A stretch of DNA of 64,000 nucleotides from positions 20,598-84,597 of the forward strand of contig DDJC01000002.1 in the NCBI GenBank assembly GCA_002339015.1, in the 5' to 3' direction. The DNA comes from Burkholderiales bacterium UBA1834. GTDB taxonomy: Bacteria > Pseudomonadota > Gammaproteobacteria > Burkholderiales > Burkholderiaceae_C. The notes beneath the pieces were generated by a model. It did not search any database and had not been told where the DNA came from. It saw only the letters and a program-made list of their open reading frames with translations. The position numbers were made by a program, and so were the translations under genes. Positions 40,696-51,177 of the stretch are shown in pieces (position 1 is the first letter of the stretch; the number at the start of each line of letters is the position of its first letter).

Positions 40696-41771
40696 GCCGG
40701 GGAGGGTCTCGGCTGGGGGGCACGGCGTATTGCCGCCACCAGGTCGGACGCAATGGACACCGCGATCTCTGGCGGCGTGCGCGCGCCAATGTCCGCCCCC
40801 ACCGGCCCGTGCAGCTGCTCCAGTTGCCGGGCGCTGAGCTCGAAGAGCGTCAACCGCTCCCTGCGGGCCATCGTGGTACGGACCGACCCCATGGCGCCCA
40901 CGTACAGGCAGGGCACCTTCAGGGCCTCCATCAGGGCCAGGTCATCGATCTTGGGATCGTGGCTCAGGGCAAGAACCGCTGTGCGGGCGTCTGGCGGTGC
41001 CTCCATCAGGATGTCATCGGGCATGGCCTGGTAGAGCGTGCACCCGGGATGAGGCCAGGTCGAGGTGTACTCCTCGCGCGGATCGATCACCTCCACCTTG
41101 AAACCCAGCGTCAATGCAATGGGCGCAAGGTAGCGTGACACCTCACCGGCACCGATCAGCACAGCCCTCAGCCGTGGTCCGAGCACGTGGTGGAGGACAT
41201 CGCCTCTGAGTGCCGTGCGGGTGGCTGGCGGGGGCGTGTCAAGCGTCCAGGTACCCGTTGAGAGATTCAGCTGCCGACAGACTACCTGGCCAGCACAGAC
41301 CCACTGGCTCAGCGAACTCACCAGCGCATGGGTGGCAGGCTCCAGCCACACACGGATGTGGCCGTTGCAGGGGAGCCGGAGCCTATGGCGCTCTTCGGCG
41401 TCCTTGCCGTAAGTCAGCAGCGTGCCGGCGACACAGGCCCCGACGTCACGGCGAAGCCAATCGGCCAGATCATCTTCCACACAGCCGCCCGACACCGAGC
41501 CCATCACCTGCCCTTGCTGGTTGAGCACAGCGATGGAGCCCACCGGGCGAGGCGCCGAACCGTAGGTCTCGACCACGGTGGCCATCCACGCCTGTTCCCC
41601 GCGGGCGAGCCATTGATGGGCTGCCCGCAGGACCTCGACCTCGGGCAGCGAGGCCCACACTGCCCCTTCCGACGCATGGCCTGCAGCGGGAGCGGTCAGA
41701 CCGTCGGATGGCTTGAGTTGGAGGTGGGCAGACACCCAACCAACTTTACAAGCACAGCCGCCTTTTCGCAC
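40683..41771 (-). CDS. XdhC/CoxI-family molybdenum cofactor insertion chaperone (PaoD-like)
   Basis: The frame starts at GTG 41771, with GTG 41735 a possible alternative; the protein has about 362 residues. The N-terminal XdhC/CoxI domain has ATVVETYGSAPRPVG and SVSGGCVEDD. The C-terminal Rossmann-type XdhC_C domain has VLIGAGEVSRYLA and PCLYVGAMGSVRT. These chaperones bind and protect the molybdenum cofactor, support its sulfuration and insert it into the enzyme. It is translated together with the MocA-like gene. The intended client is probably PaoABC. Confidence 0.88.
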   Translation of the reverse strand: MRKGGCACKVGWVSAHLQLKPSDGLTAPAAGHASEGAVWASLPEVEVLRAAHQWLARGEQAWMATVVETYGSAPRPVGSIAVLNQQGQVMGSVSGGCVEDDLADWLRRDVGACVAGTLLTYGKDAEERHRLRLPCNGHIRVWLEPATHALVSSLSQWVCAGQVVCRQLNLSTGTWTLDTPPPATRTALRGDVLHHVLGPRLRAVLIGAGEVSRYLAPIALTLGFKVEVIDPREEYTSTWPHPGCTLYQAMPDDILMEAPPDARTAVLALSHDPKIDDLALMEALKVPCLYVGAMGSVRTTMARRERLTLFELSARQLEQLHGPVGADIGARTPPEIAVSIASDLVAAIRRAPQPRPSPACRR

Positions 41772-41883
41772 ATGTTGGGCAGAATGGGCTTAGCACCCTG
41801 CTCAATCAATCTCCTGAACCTCCAGGGAAGTAACCACGTCTGGCAAACGCCACTGCCCCTCACCGCGGCGTTGAGTTTGGTGC

Positions 41884-42765
41884 TCAGTACGCAGCCTGGT
41901 AGAGCGCTGCGCCGGCGACCATCGGATCCCCCGTGCGCTCATAGGCCTCGACCCAGGCGTCGTAGTTGTGGATCGCTTCCTGCTGCCAAGGGTGGAAGCC
42001 CGGCTTGAAGTACGCGAACAGGGTCCCCAGGTGGCTGGAAATGATGCCCTTGTAGCCAAACAGCCACCAACGGCACTTGGCCATCATCCACATGCGCTTG
42101 CCGAACGGGATCCCGTCGTTCTTGAGCAGGCGGTTGGTGAAGCGGATGGTCAGGTAGCTCAGGAACAAGGTCACATGGGCCATGGCCAGGCAGCGCTTGA
42201 AGTAACCGACCTTGGCCACCTTCTGCATCACATCATAGGCAACGGCCTTGTGCTCCATCTCCTCCACGGCGTGCCAGGCCATCATGGCGCGCAGCTTGGG
42301 ATCGGCGTTGGCCATGGTGCGCTTCTCGACGAAGAAGATCTCGGCCAGCATGGCCGTGAAGTGCTCGAAGGCGGCGGTCAGCGCCAGGTTGTATTCCTTG
42401 GAGAAGCGCTTCGTGTGCAACTCGTTGTTGGCGTTGATGAAATCGACGATGGCATCGATGTCCATGCCCTGCTCGCGCAGCCGCTGGTTGTACTTCGAGT
42501 GCACGATACCGTGCTGGCCTTCCTGGCGAATGAAGGTCTTGATCTCGGCCAGCAACTTGGGGTCCGTGGTCTGCTCACGGAAGTTGCGCACACACGAGAT
42601 GAAGTAGCGTTCACCATCCGGAAAGGCAGCCTGCAGCGCGTCGATCAGACGCGACTTGTACGGGTTGTTCTCGTACCACCAACGGGGCAAGTCGCCGTCC
42701 AGGCCGAAATCGAGCTTCTCGCGGGCGACGAGTTCCTTGGCGTTGTGAAGGGCTTGCTGGCTCAT
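41884..42765 (-). CDS. Predicted metal-dependent hydrolase (PF10118)
   Basis: ATG 42765, preceded by CAGGAGACAGAC, gives 293 residues. The protein shows helical ExxH motifs, RQEGQHGIVHSKYN and AVEEMEHKAVAYDV, which form the diiron-type centre expected for PF10118. A hydrophobic stretch (LAMAHVTLFLSYLTIRF) may touch the membrane. The family is poorly characterised and no substrate is known. It is divergent from the MipA/OmpV gene. Confidence 0.85.
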   Translation of the reverse strand: MSQQALHNAKELVAREKLDFGLDGDLPRWWYENNPYKSRLIDALQAAFPDGERYFISCVRNFREQTTDPKLLAEIKTFIRQEGQHGIVHSKYNQRLREQGMDIDAIVDFINANNELHTKRFSKEYNLALTAAFEHFTAMLAEIFFVEKRTMANADPKLRAMMAWHAVEEMEHKAVAYDVMQKVAKVGYFKRCLAMAHVTLFLSYLTIRFTNRLLKNDGIPFGKRMWMMAKCRWWLFGYKGIISSHLGTLFAYFKPGFHPWQQEAIHNYDAWVEAYERTGDPMVAGAALYQAAY

Positions 42766-42952
42766 GTCTGTCTCCTGGTAACTGGCCTCTCGGGCGCCAG
42801 ATTGATCTGGCTCAATCTTAGGAGCAGGCGGCGTGCCCGTGAGGCACCCTGGGCGACAAGGGGGCAGCCTGCGCGTCAAGATGCCGTCAGGCCATGGCGA
42901 CAGCATTTGACGGCGACCGACTACATTTCGGGATGCCCAACGAGTCTGCACC

Positions 42953-43777
42953 ATGAAGCACATCCTCCTTGCCAGTCTTGCCCTTCTCTGCGTTGCTGCT
43001 CGCGCTGAAGACCCGGTCAAACCATCCGAGTTGCCCCTGTGGGAGCTCGGCATCGGCGCAGGTGCCATCTCGCAGGTGGCCTATCCGGGGGCGGATGAGC
43101 AGGTCAGCCGAGGCACCGCACTGCCGTATGTGGTGTATCGCGGAAAGCGCTTGCGCTCTGATGCCGACGGCGCAGGCCTGCGCGCCATCCGCACGGATGA
43201 CTTCGAACTGGACCTGTCACTCTCGGGCTCGCTCAGCTCAGGCAGCAAGTCGCTGAAGGCCCGCGAAGGCATGGACCGCCTGCCCACGCTGGTGGAATTC
43301 GGCCCCGTGGCACGGTGGTACCTGAACGGCCGCGAGGCCTCCCACCGCATCACCGTCGAGTTGCCGCTGCGCGGGGTGTTCGAGCTGCGCGATTTTGGGC
43401 ACCACCGGGGCATGAGCCTGGAGCCGGAGATCAGCCTTCGCCATCGTGACCGGACAGGCTGGAGCTACGGCGTAGGTTTCAGCGCGCTGCTGGGTGACAG
43501 GCGGCTCGGCGAGACCTATTACGAGGTCAAGCCCGAGGATGCCATGGCCAATCGCCCAGCCTACGACGCCAGCAGCGGGCTGATCGCGTGGCGGCTGAAG
43601 GCCTCACTCTCGCGCCAGTTGACCCCCGACATGCGCGTCTTCGGATTCGCCCGAGTCGAGAGCGTGGCGGGGGCTGCGAACAAGGACAGCCCGCTGGTGA
43701 AGCGGACGAACGGCGCGAGCGTCGGCATCGGGTTGGTTTACACGCTGAAGCGGTCCGAGGCGCGCGCCGTGGACTGA
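42953..43777 (+). CDS. MipA/OmpV-family outer-membrane protein
   Basis: The 274-residue precursor begins with a signal peptide (ILLASLALLCVAARA). LWELGIGAGAISQVAYPGAD is typical of MipA/OmpV porin-like beta-barrels, and the chain ends in alternating hydrophobic strands (VGIGLVYTLKR). The family includes peptidoglycan-associated scaffolding and outer-membrane proteins. It ends four bases from the glmS stop codon, on the opposite strand. Its regulation is not visible. Confidence 0.88.
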   Translation: MKHILLASLALLCVAARAEDPVKPSELPLWELGIGAGAISQVAYPGADEQVSRGTALPYVVYRGKRLRSDADGAGLRAIRTDDFELDLSLSGSLSSGSKSLKAREGMDRLPTLVEFGPVARWYLNGREASHRITVELPLRGVFELRDFGHHRGMSLEPEISLRHRDRTGWSYGVGFSALLGDRRLGETYYEVKPEDAMANRPAYDASSGLIAWRLKASLSRQLTPDMRVFGFARVESVAGAANKDSPLVKRTNGASVGIGLVYTLKRSEARAVD

Positions 43778-43781
43778 GGAC

Positions 43782-45665
<1,884 letters not shown>

Positions 45666-45816
45666 GGACATTGGCTCCTGTTGCCTCGCCACGCGGCGAG
45701 TGGAACGGATCCTATCTTGCTCAGGTTGAATTTATTCAATCGATCTAAAGATCAATATGACAAAAAACTCCCATCCATTCAAAGATTGGTGAATTTCAAT
45801 CAAAATATCAACCCAA
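45666..45816. promoter_or_regulatory. AT-rich divergent region between glmS and the AsnC-type regulator
   Basis: The gap is unusually AT-rich for this genome and contains the palindrome GATCTAAAGATC (45740-45751) and repeated AATC-type motifs close to the regulator start. Lrp/AsnC proteins often bind such DNA. Both promoters should lie here; exact elements were not assigned. Confidence 0.45.
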
Positions 45817-46302
45817 ATGGAATCATCAATCAACCCTTTGGACACGAGTGATCTGCGCCTGCTGGATCTTCTGCAGCGCGATGCCACGCTGTCCAACCAG
45901 GCGCTGGCCGAAGCCGCGCACCTGTCGCCCGCCACCTGTCACCGGCGTGTCAAGCGTCTTCGTGAAGAGGGCTGGATAGAGCGCCAGGTGGCCATCGTGT
46001 CAGCCGACAAGCTGCGGCGCACCCGCGCACCCGGCCTGCAGGCGCTGGTAGAGGTCTCATTGGACATCCAGACCGAGGACGCCATGACCCTGTTCGAAGC
46101 CCGCGCCGTAGCCGATGCTGCCGTACAGCAGTGCTGGCGCGTCTCGCCGGGGCCTGATTTCATGCTCGTGCTGGCCGTGGCCGACATGGAGGACTACCAG
46201 CGCGTGGCCGCGCGCTTGTTCACGGCCACCTTGGGGGTACGCAATGTGCGCACCTTCTTTGCCGTCAAACGGGCCAAGTTCGACACCGCATTGCCGCTTT
46301 GA
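45817..46302 (+). CDS. Lrp/AsnC-family transcriptional regulator
   Basis: The 161-residue protein has the Lrp helix-turn-helix (LLDLLQRDATLSNQALAEAA, then ATCHRRVKRLREEGWI) and the RAM ligand domain (ALVEVSLDIQ, then DFMLVLAVADMEDYQ). No Shine-Dalgarno lies before the ATG, so it may be leaderless or weakly translated. It is divergent from glmS and probably controls itself; a link to amino-sugar synthesis is possible only by position. Confidence 0.92.
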   Translation: MESSINPLDTSDLRLLDLLQRDATLSNQALAEAAHLSPATCHRRVKRLREEGWIERQVAIVSADKLRRTRAPGLQALVEVSLDIQTEDAMTLFEARAVADAAVQQCWRVSPGPDFMLVLAVADMEDYQRVAARLFTATLGVRNVRTFFAVKRAKFDTALPL

Positions 46303-46321
46303 ACGGCCCATGGCCTCAGGA

Positions 46322-47110
46322 TCAGGGGGCGGAAGACGCTGGCCGAGACATGGGCACCGGCGCCAGGGGATCGACCAGGTGCGTTTCCTGGCGCAAGCTC
46401 AGCGGCGTGCCGTCCAGCAGATGGTTGCTGCGAGAGGCCAGCGAGGGTTGAGCAGACAAGGGCGGCGGTTCGGCCAGCAACTCTTCGTCGCTCATCATCG
46501 CAGGCGGGGTGCCCTGGTGGTTGGCGGCGGCACGGCTTGCCGGGCCGGGCGGCGCAGGTTCCGTGCCGGAAGACTTGCGTCCGCCGCTGTAGTGCTGCGA
46601 CAAGGTCTGCTCGGCTTCCATCTGCAGCAGGGCCGCCCTCACCCACCAGATCCCTGTGATCACGATGAGCACGCCCAGTGCGCCGAACAAGGGCAGCAGG
46701 CGTTTGCGGCTCAGCCAGGGATTGGCTGCGCCGATCGGCAAGGGCGGTTGCCATTGCACGTCTACGCGGGTGCCTTGCTCGTCGGGCGTGGGCGGCGGGG
46801 CCGGTGGAACCGTGTCCATGCCCGCGAAACCCATGGTTGAGCGCCACAGATTCTGAAAGCGTGAGGCGGGGCCTGCCTGCTCGCCCTCGGCAGCCAAGGG
46901 CATCTCGTTCAACTCAGCATCGTAGGCCGCGCGGGTATGCGGGTCCGCCAAAACCTCGTAGGCGGCATTCAACGCCACCATCTCTGCATGCGTGGACTGT
47001 GATTGCGTGTGCCGATCAGGATGGTATTTGGCCGCCAGCGCCCGGTAGGCGGCTCGGATCACCTCCACCGGGGCGTCCGGGTTGACCTTCAATCGCTCGT
47101 AGTGGTTCAC
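46322..47110 (-). CDS. J-domain membrane protein
   Basis: The start is GTG 47110. The 262-residue protein starts with a J domain: HYERLKVNPDAPVEVIRAAY and KYHPDRH with the HPD motif that stimulates DnaK. A single membrane segment (LFGALGVLIVITGIWWV) and a hydrophilic C-terminal tail follow. It probably recruits DnaK to the inner membrane; the client is unknown. It converges with the AsnC gene and lies downstream of glmU. Confidence 0.88.
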   Translation of the reverse strand: MNHYERLKVNPDAPVEVIRAAYRALAAKYHPDRHTQSQSTHAEMVALNAAYEVLADPHTRAAYDAELNEMPLAAEGEQAGPASRFQNLWRSTMGFAGMDTVPPAPPPTPDEQGTRVDVQWQPPLPIGAANPWLSRKRLLPLFGALGVLIVITGIWWVRAALLQMEAEQTLSQHYSGGRKSSGTEPAPPGPASRAAANHQGTPPAMMSDEELLAEPPPLSAQPSLASRSNHLLDGTPLSLRQETHLVDPLAPVPMSRPASSAP

Positions 47111-47190
47111 AATTGCACGGTCCAGGGGGCTGATGCGGGTGCATTGATCTTACCGTCTGTCACAGCGTGTTCATCCCCCTACGTTGCGCA

Positions 47191-48597
47191 TCACTTGCCC
47201 TGCTTGACCGGGCGCTTCCAGCCGGCCAGGCTGATAGGCTTGGTGCGGGCCACGGTGAGCTGGCCCGCCGGCGCGTCCTTCGACAGCGTGGAGCCGCCTC
47301 CGATGGTGGCGCCCTCACCCACGGTGATGGGCGCGATCAACACACAGTTGGAGCCCACGTGCACGTCATCGCCGATCACCGTGCGGTGCTTGTTGGCGCC
47401 ATCGTAGTTGGCGGTGATGCTGCCGGCGCCGTAGTTCACGCGCTCGCCCACGGTGGCGTCGCCCAGGTAGGCCAGGTGGTTGGCCTTGGCACCGCGCGCC
47501 AGCGTGGAATTCTTGACCTCGACGAAGTTGCCGATGTGCACTTCGGGGCCGAGCCTTGCGCCAGGCCGCAGGCGGGCGAAGGGTCCGATCAAGGCGCCCT
47601 CACCCACCGTGGCGCCGTCCTTGTCACCATCGATGTGGGTGAAGGGGTGGATCACGGCGCCAGCGTCGATGCGGGCGTTGCGGATGACGCAGTTGGCACC
47701 GACGCGGACCTCATCGCCCAGGCTCACGTCACCTTCGAAGATGCAGTTGACATCGATGTCCACATCACGGCCGCAAACCAGAGTGCCGCGCAGATCGAAG
47801 CGGGCCGGATCGGCCAGGCGCACGCCCTGCGTCATCAGGCGCTCGGCCTGGGCGCGTTGATGGCGGCGTTCCAGATCGGCCAGCTGCGCCGGGCTGTTCA
47901 CGCCGAGCACCTCGGTCTCGTCACGCGGGTGGGCGGCCACCACGGGCACGCCGTCAAGCACGGCGCGGGCCACCACGTCGGTCAGGTAGTACTCGCCCTG
48001 AGCGTTGTCATTGCGCAGCCCGGCCAGGGCCTGCTTGAGCCAGCGCGTGGGCGCGGCCATCATGCCGGTGTAGACCTCGCGGATGGCGCGCTGTGAATCG
48101 CTCGCGTCCTTGTGCTCGACGATCGCCTTGACGGTGGGCTCGGCATCCTCGGTGGCCTGGTCGCGCACGATGCGGCCGTAGCCGGTGGGATCATCGAGCA
48201 CCACGGTGAGCAGGGCCAGGCGTTCGCCACCACAGGCATCGACCAGGGCCCTGGCCGTGGCGGCCTCAATGAGCGGCACATCGCCATTGAGGATCAATGT
48301 GGTGCCCTCATCGGGCAGTTGCGGCACGGCCTGCTGCACGGCGTGACCGGTGCCCAGCTGAGGCTCCTGCCGCGCGAAGGCCAGCGGTGCCTGGGCAAAG
48401 GCCTTGCGCATGGCCTGCTCCACTTCGTCCGCGCCATGGCCGGTGATCACGATGAGCTTGCCCGCGCCCAGCGTCTGCGTGGTGCCGATCACGTGCGACA
48501 GCATGGGGCGCCCGGCCAGCTTGTGCAGCACCTTGGGCCGCGAAGACTTCATGCGGGTGCCTTTGCCGGCGGCCATGATGACGATGGACAGGGTCAT
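47191..48597 (-). CDS. glmU: Bifunctional UDP-GlcNAc pyrophosphorylase / GlcN-1-P acetyltransferase
   Basis: GlmU converts glucosamine-1-phosphate to UDP-GlcNAc. ATG 48597 gives 468 residues. The N-terminal uridyltransferase has MAAGKGTRMKSSRPKVLH, with QEPQLGTGHAV and NGDVPL. The C-terminal left-handed beta-helix acetyltransferase has hexapeptide repeats and NYDGANKHRT. It lies near glmS, split from it by the AsnC regulator and J-domain genes, so the amino-sugar genes are clustered but not in one operon. Confidence 0.95.
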   Translation of the reverse strand: MTLSIVIMAAGKGTRMKSSRPKVLHKLAGRPMLSHVIGTTQTLGAGKLIVITGHGADEVEQAMRKAFAQAPLAFARQEPQLGTGHAVQQAVPQLPDEGTTLILNGDVPLIEAATARALVDACGGERLALLTVVLDDPTGYGRIVRDQATEDAEPTVKAIVEHKDASDSQRAIREVYTGMMAAPTRWLKQALAGLRNDNAQGEYYLTDVVARAVLDGVPVVAAHPRDETEVLGVNSPAQLADLERRHQRAQAERLMTQGVRLADPARFDLRGTLVCGRDVDIDVNCIFEGDVSLGDEVRVGANCVIRNARIDAGAVIHPFTHIDGDKDGATVGEGALIGPFARLRPGARLGPEVHIGNFVEVKNSTLARGAKANHLAYLGDATVGERVNYGAGSITANYDGANKHRTVIGDDVHVGSNCVLIAPITVGEGATIGGGSTLSKDAPAGQLTVARTKPISLAGWKRPVKQGK

Positions 48598-48635
48598 GGG
48601 ATGCGATCGATGCAAACGGGAGAAGGAGGCGGAAA

Positions 48636-49280
48636 TCACTTGACGGCGGCGGGGGCCGGCGCGGCAGGCGTTGCCGGCTTGGCCACTTCGGGGATGGGCA
48701 CCGTCACCACGCGCGGGCTGATGGCCTGCGCCGGGAAATCCTTGAGCGCGGCGTCGAACATGGCCGGCATCAGGCTTTCCACCACGCCGCCGGCACGCCG
48801 GTGGGTGGCATGGGTTTCGTACAGTGTCTGGCTGGAGGCCTTGTCGCGGATCAGCACGTCCACCTGCATCTGCGTGACGGGCGGATCGAAGCTCATGCCG
48901 AAGCCCAGGCCGCCGCGCCCGCCCCAGAAGCCACCGAAACCGCCAAAGAAGCGGCCGTCCCAGCGGTCGAAGGGGTCGTAGCCCGAGTAGAGGGTGCGGG
49001 CCTGCGCGGCCACCTGCACCAGCACGTCGGCCTTCTGGGGCGAATCGGCCTCGACGAAGCCTTTGCGCGTCAGCACGGGGCGTGCAGCAGCTTCGACACG
49101 CGCCTGGAAATCAGGCTGGGCCTGCTGCGACGGCAAACGCTCGAAGGCATAGCGCGGCAGGGGGCGCGTGGGCGGCCACTGGCCGAAGCTGGAGACATCG
49201 GCCGTGAGCGAGGTCATGGTGCCGCAGCCGGCCAGGCTGAGGGTGGCCGCCGCGGCCAGGCACAGGGATCCGAATTTCAT
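48636..49280 (-). CDS. DUF4136 lipoprotein
   Basis: ATG 49280, preceded by AAGGAGAC, gives 214 residues. A lipoprotein signal with lipobox LAGC (cleavage before the Cys near residue 19) is followed by a DUF4136-like body (RYAFERLPSQQAQPDFQARV) and a glycine-rich FFGGFGGFWGGRGG stretch. The C-terminus is a proline/alanine tail. It should be anchored in the envelope; the role of DUF4136 is unknown. It lies immediately upstream of glmU on the same strand. Confidence 0.87.
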   Translation of the reverse strand: MKFGSLCLAAAATLSLAGCGTMTSLTADVSSFGQWPPTRPLPRYAFERLPSQQAQPDFQARVEAAARPVLTRKGFVEADSPQKADVLVQVAAQARTLYSGYDPFDRWDGRFFGGFGGFWGGRGGLGFGMSFDPPVTQMQVDVLIRDKASSQTLYETHATHRRAGGVVESLMPAMFDAALKDFPAQAISPRVVTVPIPEVAKPATPAAPAPAAVK

Positions 49281-49375
49281 CGCCGTCTCCTTTTTGGGAT
49301 GGTTGGATGGAGTCGATGGTGGAAGGAGCAGGCCTCCCGCCCAGGTGCTTGGCGCCGTGTTGGGTGCTTGATGGC

Positions 49376-50377
49376 TCAGTCGTCCCGTTGATCGTCGTCC
49401 GTGCCGAGGCGCCGCTTGATCACCGAGACGGGGATGCTGGCCAGCGTGGACGACGAGGCGCCATCGGCAGGCGTGCCACAACCTTCGTCTTCATCGAAGG
49501 CGATGTCGCCGCCGGCTTCGGGTCGCCCGGAGGCTTTGATGGTCTGGAAGGGGTAGAGGTTCCGGTCCATCAGGTGCGAGGGCACGATGCTTGACAGGGC
49601 GGTGAACAGGTTGTCGACGCGGCCAGGAAAGCGGCGGTCCCAGTCGTTGATCATCTCGCGCATCTGCTGGCGCTGCAGGCCGTCCTGGCTGCCGCACAGA
49701 TTGCACGGGATGATGGGGAACTCACGGTGTTCGGCGAAGGCGGCCAGGTCCTTCTCGGCGCAGTAGGCCATGGGCCGGATCACCACGTGCTCGCCGTTGT
49801 CGGTCACCAGCTTGGGCGGCATGCCCTTGAGCTTGGAGCCGAAGAACATGTTCATGAACAGGGTCTGCAGGATGTCGTCGCGGTGGTGGCCCAGGGCGAT
49901 CTTGGTGCAGCCCAGTTCGCTGGCGACGCGGTACAGGATACCGCGGCGCAGGCGCGAGCACAGGCTGCAGGTGGTCTTGCCTTCGGGGATGACCTTCTTG
50001 ACGACGCTGTAGGTGTCCTGCTCTTCGATGCGAAAGGGCACACCCACCTTGGTCAGGTACTCGGGCAGCACATGCTCGGGGAAGCCGGGCTGCTTCTGGT
50101 CGAGGTTGACGGCCACGATCTCGAACTGGATGGGCGCCCGCTTTTGCAGGTTCATCAGGATATCGAGCATGCCGTAGCTGTCCTTGCCACCGGACATGCA
50201 GACCATGACCTTGTCGCCGTCTTCGATCATGTTGAAGTCGGCAATGGCCTGGCCGACCTGGCGGTGCAGGCGCTTGCTGAGCTTGTTCATCTCGAAGGCG
50301 TGGCGTTTGGCCTGGGCGGCCAGGGCGGCCTCGTCTTCGGGGGTGGACAGGATCTGGGGGGAGACGGCGTCGTTCAT
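49376..50377 (-). CDS. ttcA: tRNA 2-thiocytidine(32) synthetase
   Basis: TtcA thiolates C32 in some tRNAs using ATP and a 4Fe-4S cluster. The 333-residue protein has the PP-loop CMSGGKDSYGMLDIL and the two cluster motifs TCSLCSRLRRG and PCNLCGSQDGLQ. The C-terminus is extended and acidic (DEDEGCGTPADG). It starts at ATG 50377 with no strong Shine-Dalgarno. The next gene on the strand, folB, is separated by a 400-bp gap with large inverted repeats. Confidence 0.95.
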   Translation of the reverse strand: MNDAVSPQILSTPEDEAALAAQAKRHAFEMNKLSKRLHRQVGQAIADFNMIEDGDKVMVCMSGGKDSYGMLDILMNLQKRAPIQFEIVAVNLDQKQPGFPEHVLPEYLTKVGVPFRIEEQDTYSVVKKVIPEGKTTCSLCSRLRRGILYRVASELGCTKIALGHHRDDILQTLFMNMFFGSKLKGMPPKLVTDNGEHVVIRPMAYCAEKDLAAFAEHREFPIIPCNLCGSQDGLQRQQMREMINDWDRRFPGRVDNLFTALSSIVPSHLMDRNLYPFQTIKASGRPEAGGDIAFDEDEGCGTPADGASSSTLASIPVSVIKRRLGTDDDQRDD

Positions 50378-50777
50378 CCCGCGATTTTCGCCGATCCGCC
50401 GGGAAAACGGGCGGCGAGGTGATTGCGCGGTGAAAACGGGCCAGAGAGCTGGGGTGCACGGCTGCGCTCATGTCCCCCGGCCGGGCTACGCCCGTCCTCC
50501 TCCTTTACTTCGCTCCGCCGTGCACCCCAGCGCCCTGTTCCTCACACCGCGCGGTGTTGGTGAGAGGGAATTGGCTGCGGCCAACGCCGCAGCCAATTCC
50601 CCGGCCTTCGCAAAGCGAAGGCACTGCCAGAGCGCCAGCGAGACGCTTGGCGTGGGTGGCCGGCATAGCGAAGTAAAGGAGGAGACCAGGCGCAGCCTGG
50701 GCGGGGGACATGAGCGGCGCCGGCCACCCACGCCAAGCGTCCCACTCAAGCGGCGGCAGTCCCAGACAACATCAACC
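50378..50777. repeat. Nested perfect inverted repeats in the ttcA-folB gap
   Basis: The 400-bp gap holds five perfect hairpins in a row. Arms: 13 bp (50449-50461 with 50518-50530); 14-bp palindrome (50544-50557); 15 bp (50566-50580 with 50587-50601); 8 bp (50604-50611 with 50615-50622); 22 bp (50643-50664 with 50719-50740). In addition, the loop of the first hairpin and the loop of the last are inverted copies of each other over about 50 bp (CTCATGTCCCCC to TTTACTTCGCT). This is dispersed-repeat-like (MITE or REP cluster) or a structured RNA. No coding frame is convincing. Confidence 0.85.
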
Positions 50778-51149
50778 TCACCACTGTCCCGTCTCCATAC
50801 GGATAGCCACCTCGCAGTCCTCGAAGATCTCAAGCTTGGCGATTTTCACCCGCACCCCCTGCACCCCCGGCAGGTCCATCAGCCGCTTGCTGACCTTTCC
50901 GATCAGCGTCTCCAGCAGGTTCACATGCACCGCCGTGCACTCCTCGATGATGATCGCGCGCACCTTGCGGTAATCCAGCACGTTCATGATCTCGTCGTCA
51001 TGGGGCAGCAAGGGCTGGCTGCCCATGTTCAGTTCGGCATCGACCTGAATGGGCTGGGGGGCGTTGATTTCCTGCGCCAGCACGCCCAGGCTGGCATTGA
51101 AGCGCAGCCCGGTGAGGGTGAGGGTCTGATCGCCTTTGGTGAGGGACAT
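50778..51149 (-). CDS. folB: Dihydroneopterin aldolase
   Basis: FolB acts in folate synthesis, cleaving dihydroneopterin to 6-hydroxymethyl-dihydropterin. ATG 51149 follows CGGAG; the protein has 123 residues, a typical length. Family segments include LTGLRFNASLGVLAQE, NVLDYRKVRAII and LLETLIGKVSKRLM. It lies 28 bp downstream of an SDR gene that resembles FolM, which fits a small folate/pterin unit. Confidence 0.93.
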   Translation of the reverse strand: MSLTKGDQTLTLTGLRFNASLGVLAQEINAPQPIQVDAELNMGSQPLLPHDDEIMNVLDYRKVRAIIIEECTAVHVNLLETLIGKVSKRLMDLPGVQGVRVKIAKLEIFEDCEVAIRMETGQW

Positions 51150-51177
51150 GGTCGGGCTCCGATGATGCCGGGCGGCA

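Noticed and set aside
45666..45816. glmS ribozyme upstream of glmS
   Set aside because: No recognisable conserved ribozyme core was seen, and the ribozyme is typical of Firmicutes, not Betaproteobacteria.
50378..50777. CRISPR array or coding ORFs in the hairpin-rich gap
   Set aside because: The repeats are inverted, not direct with spacers, and the ORFs there only follow the palindromes.
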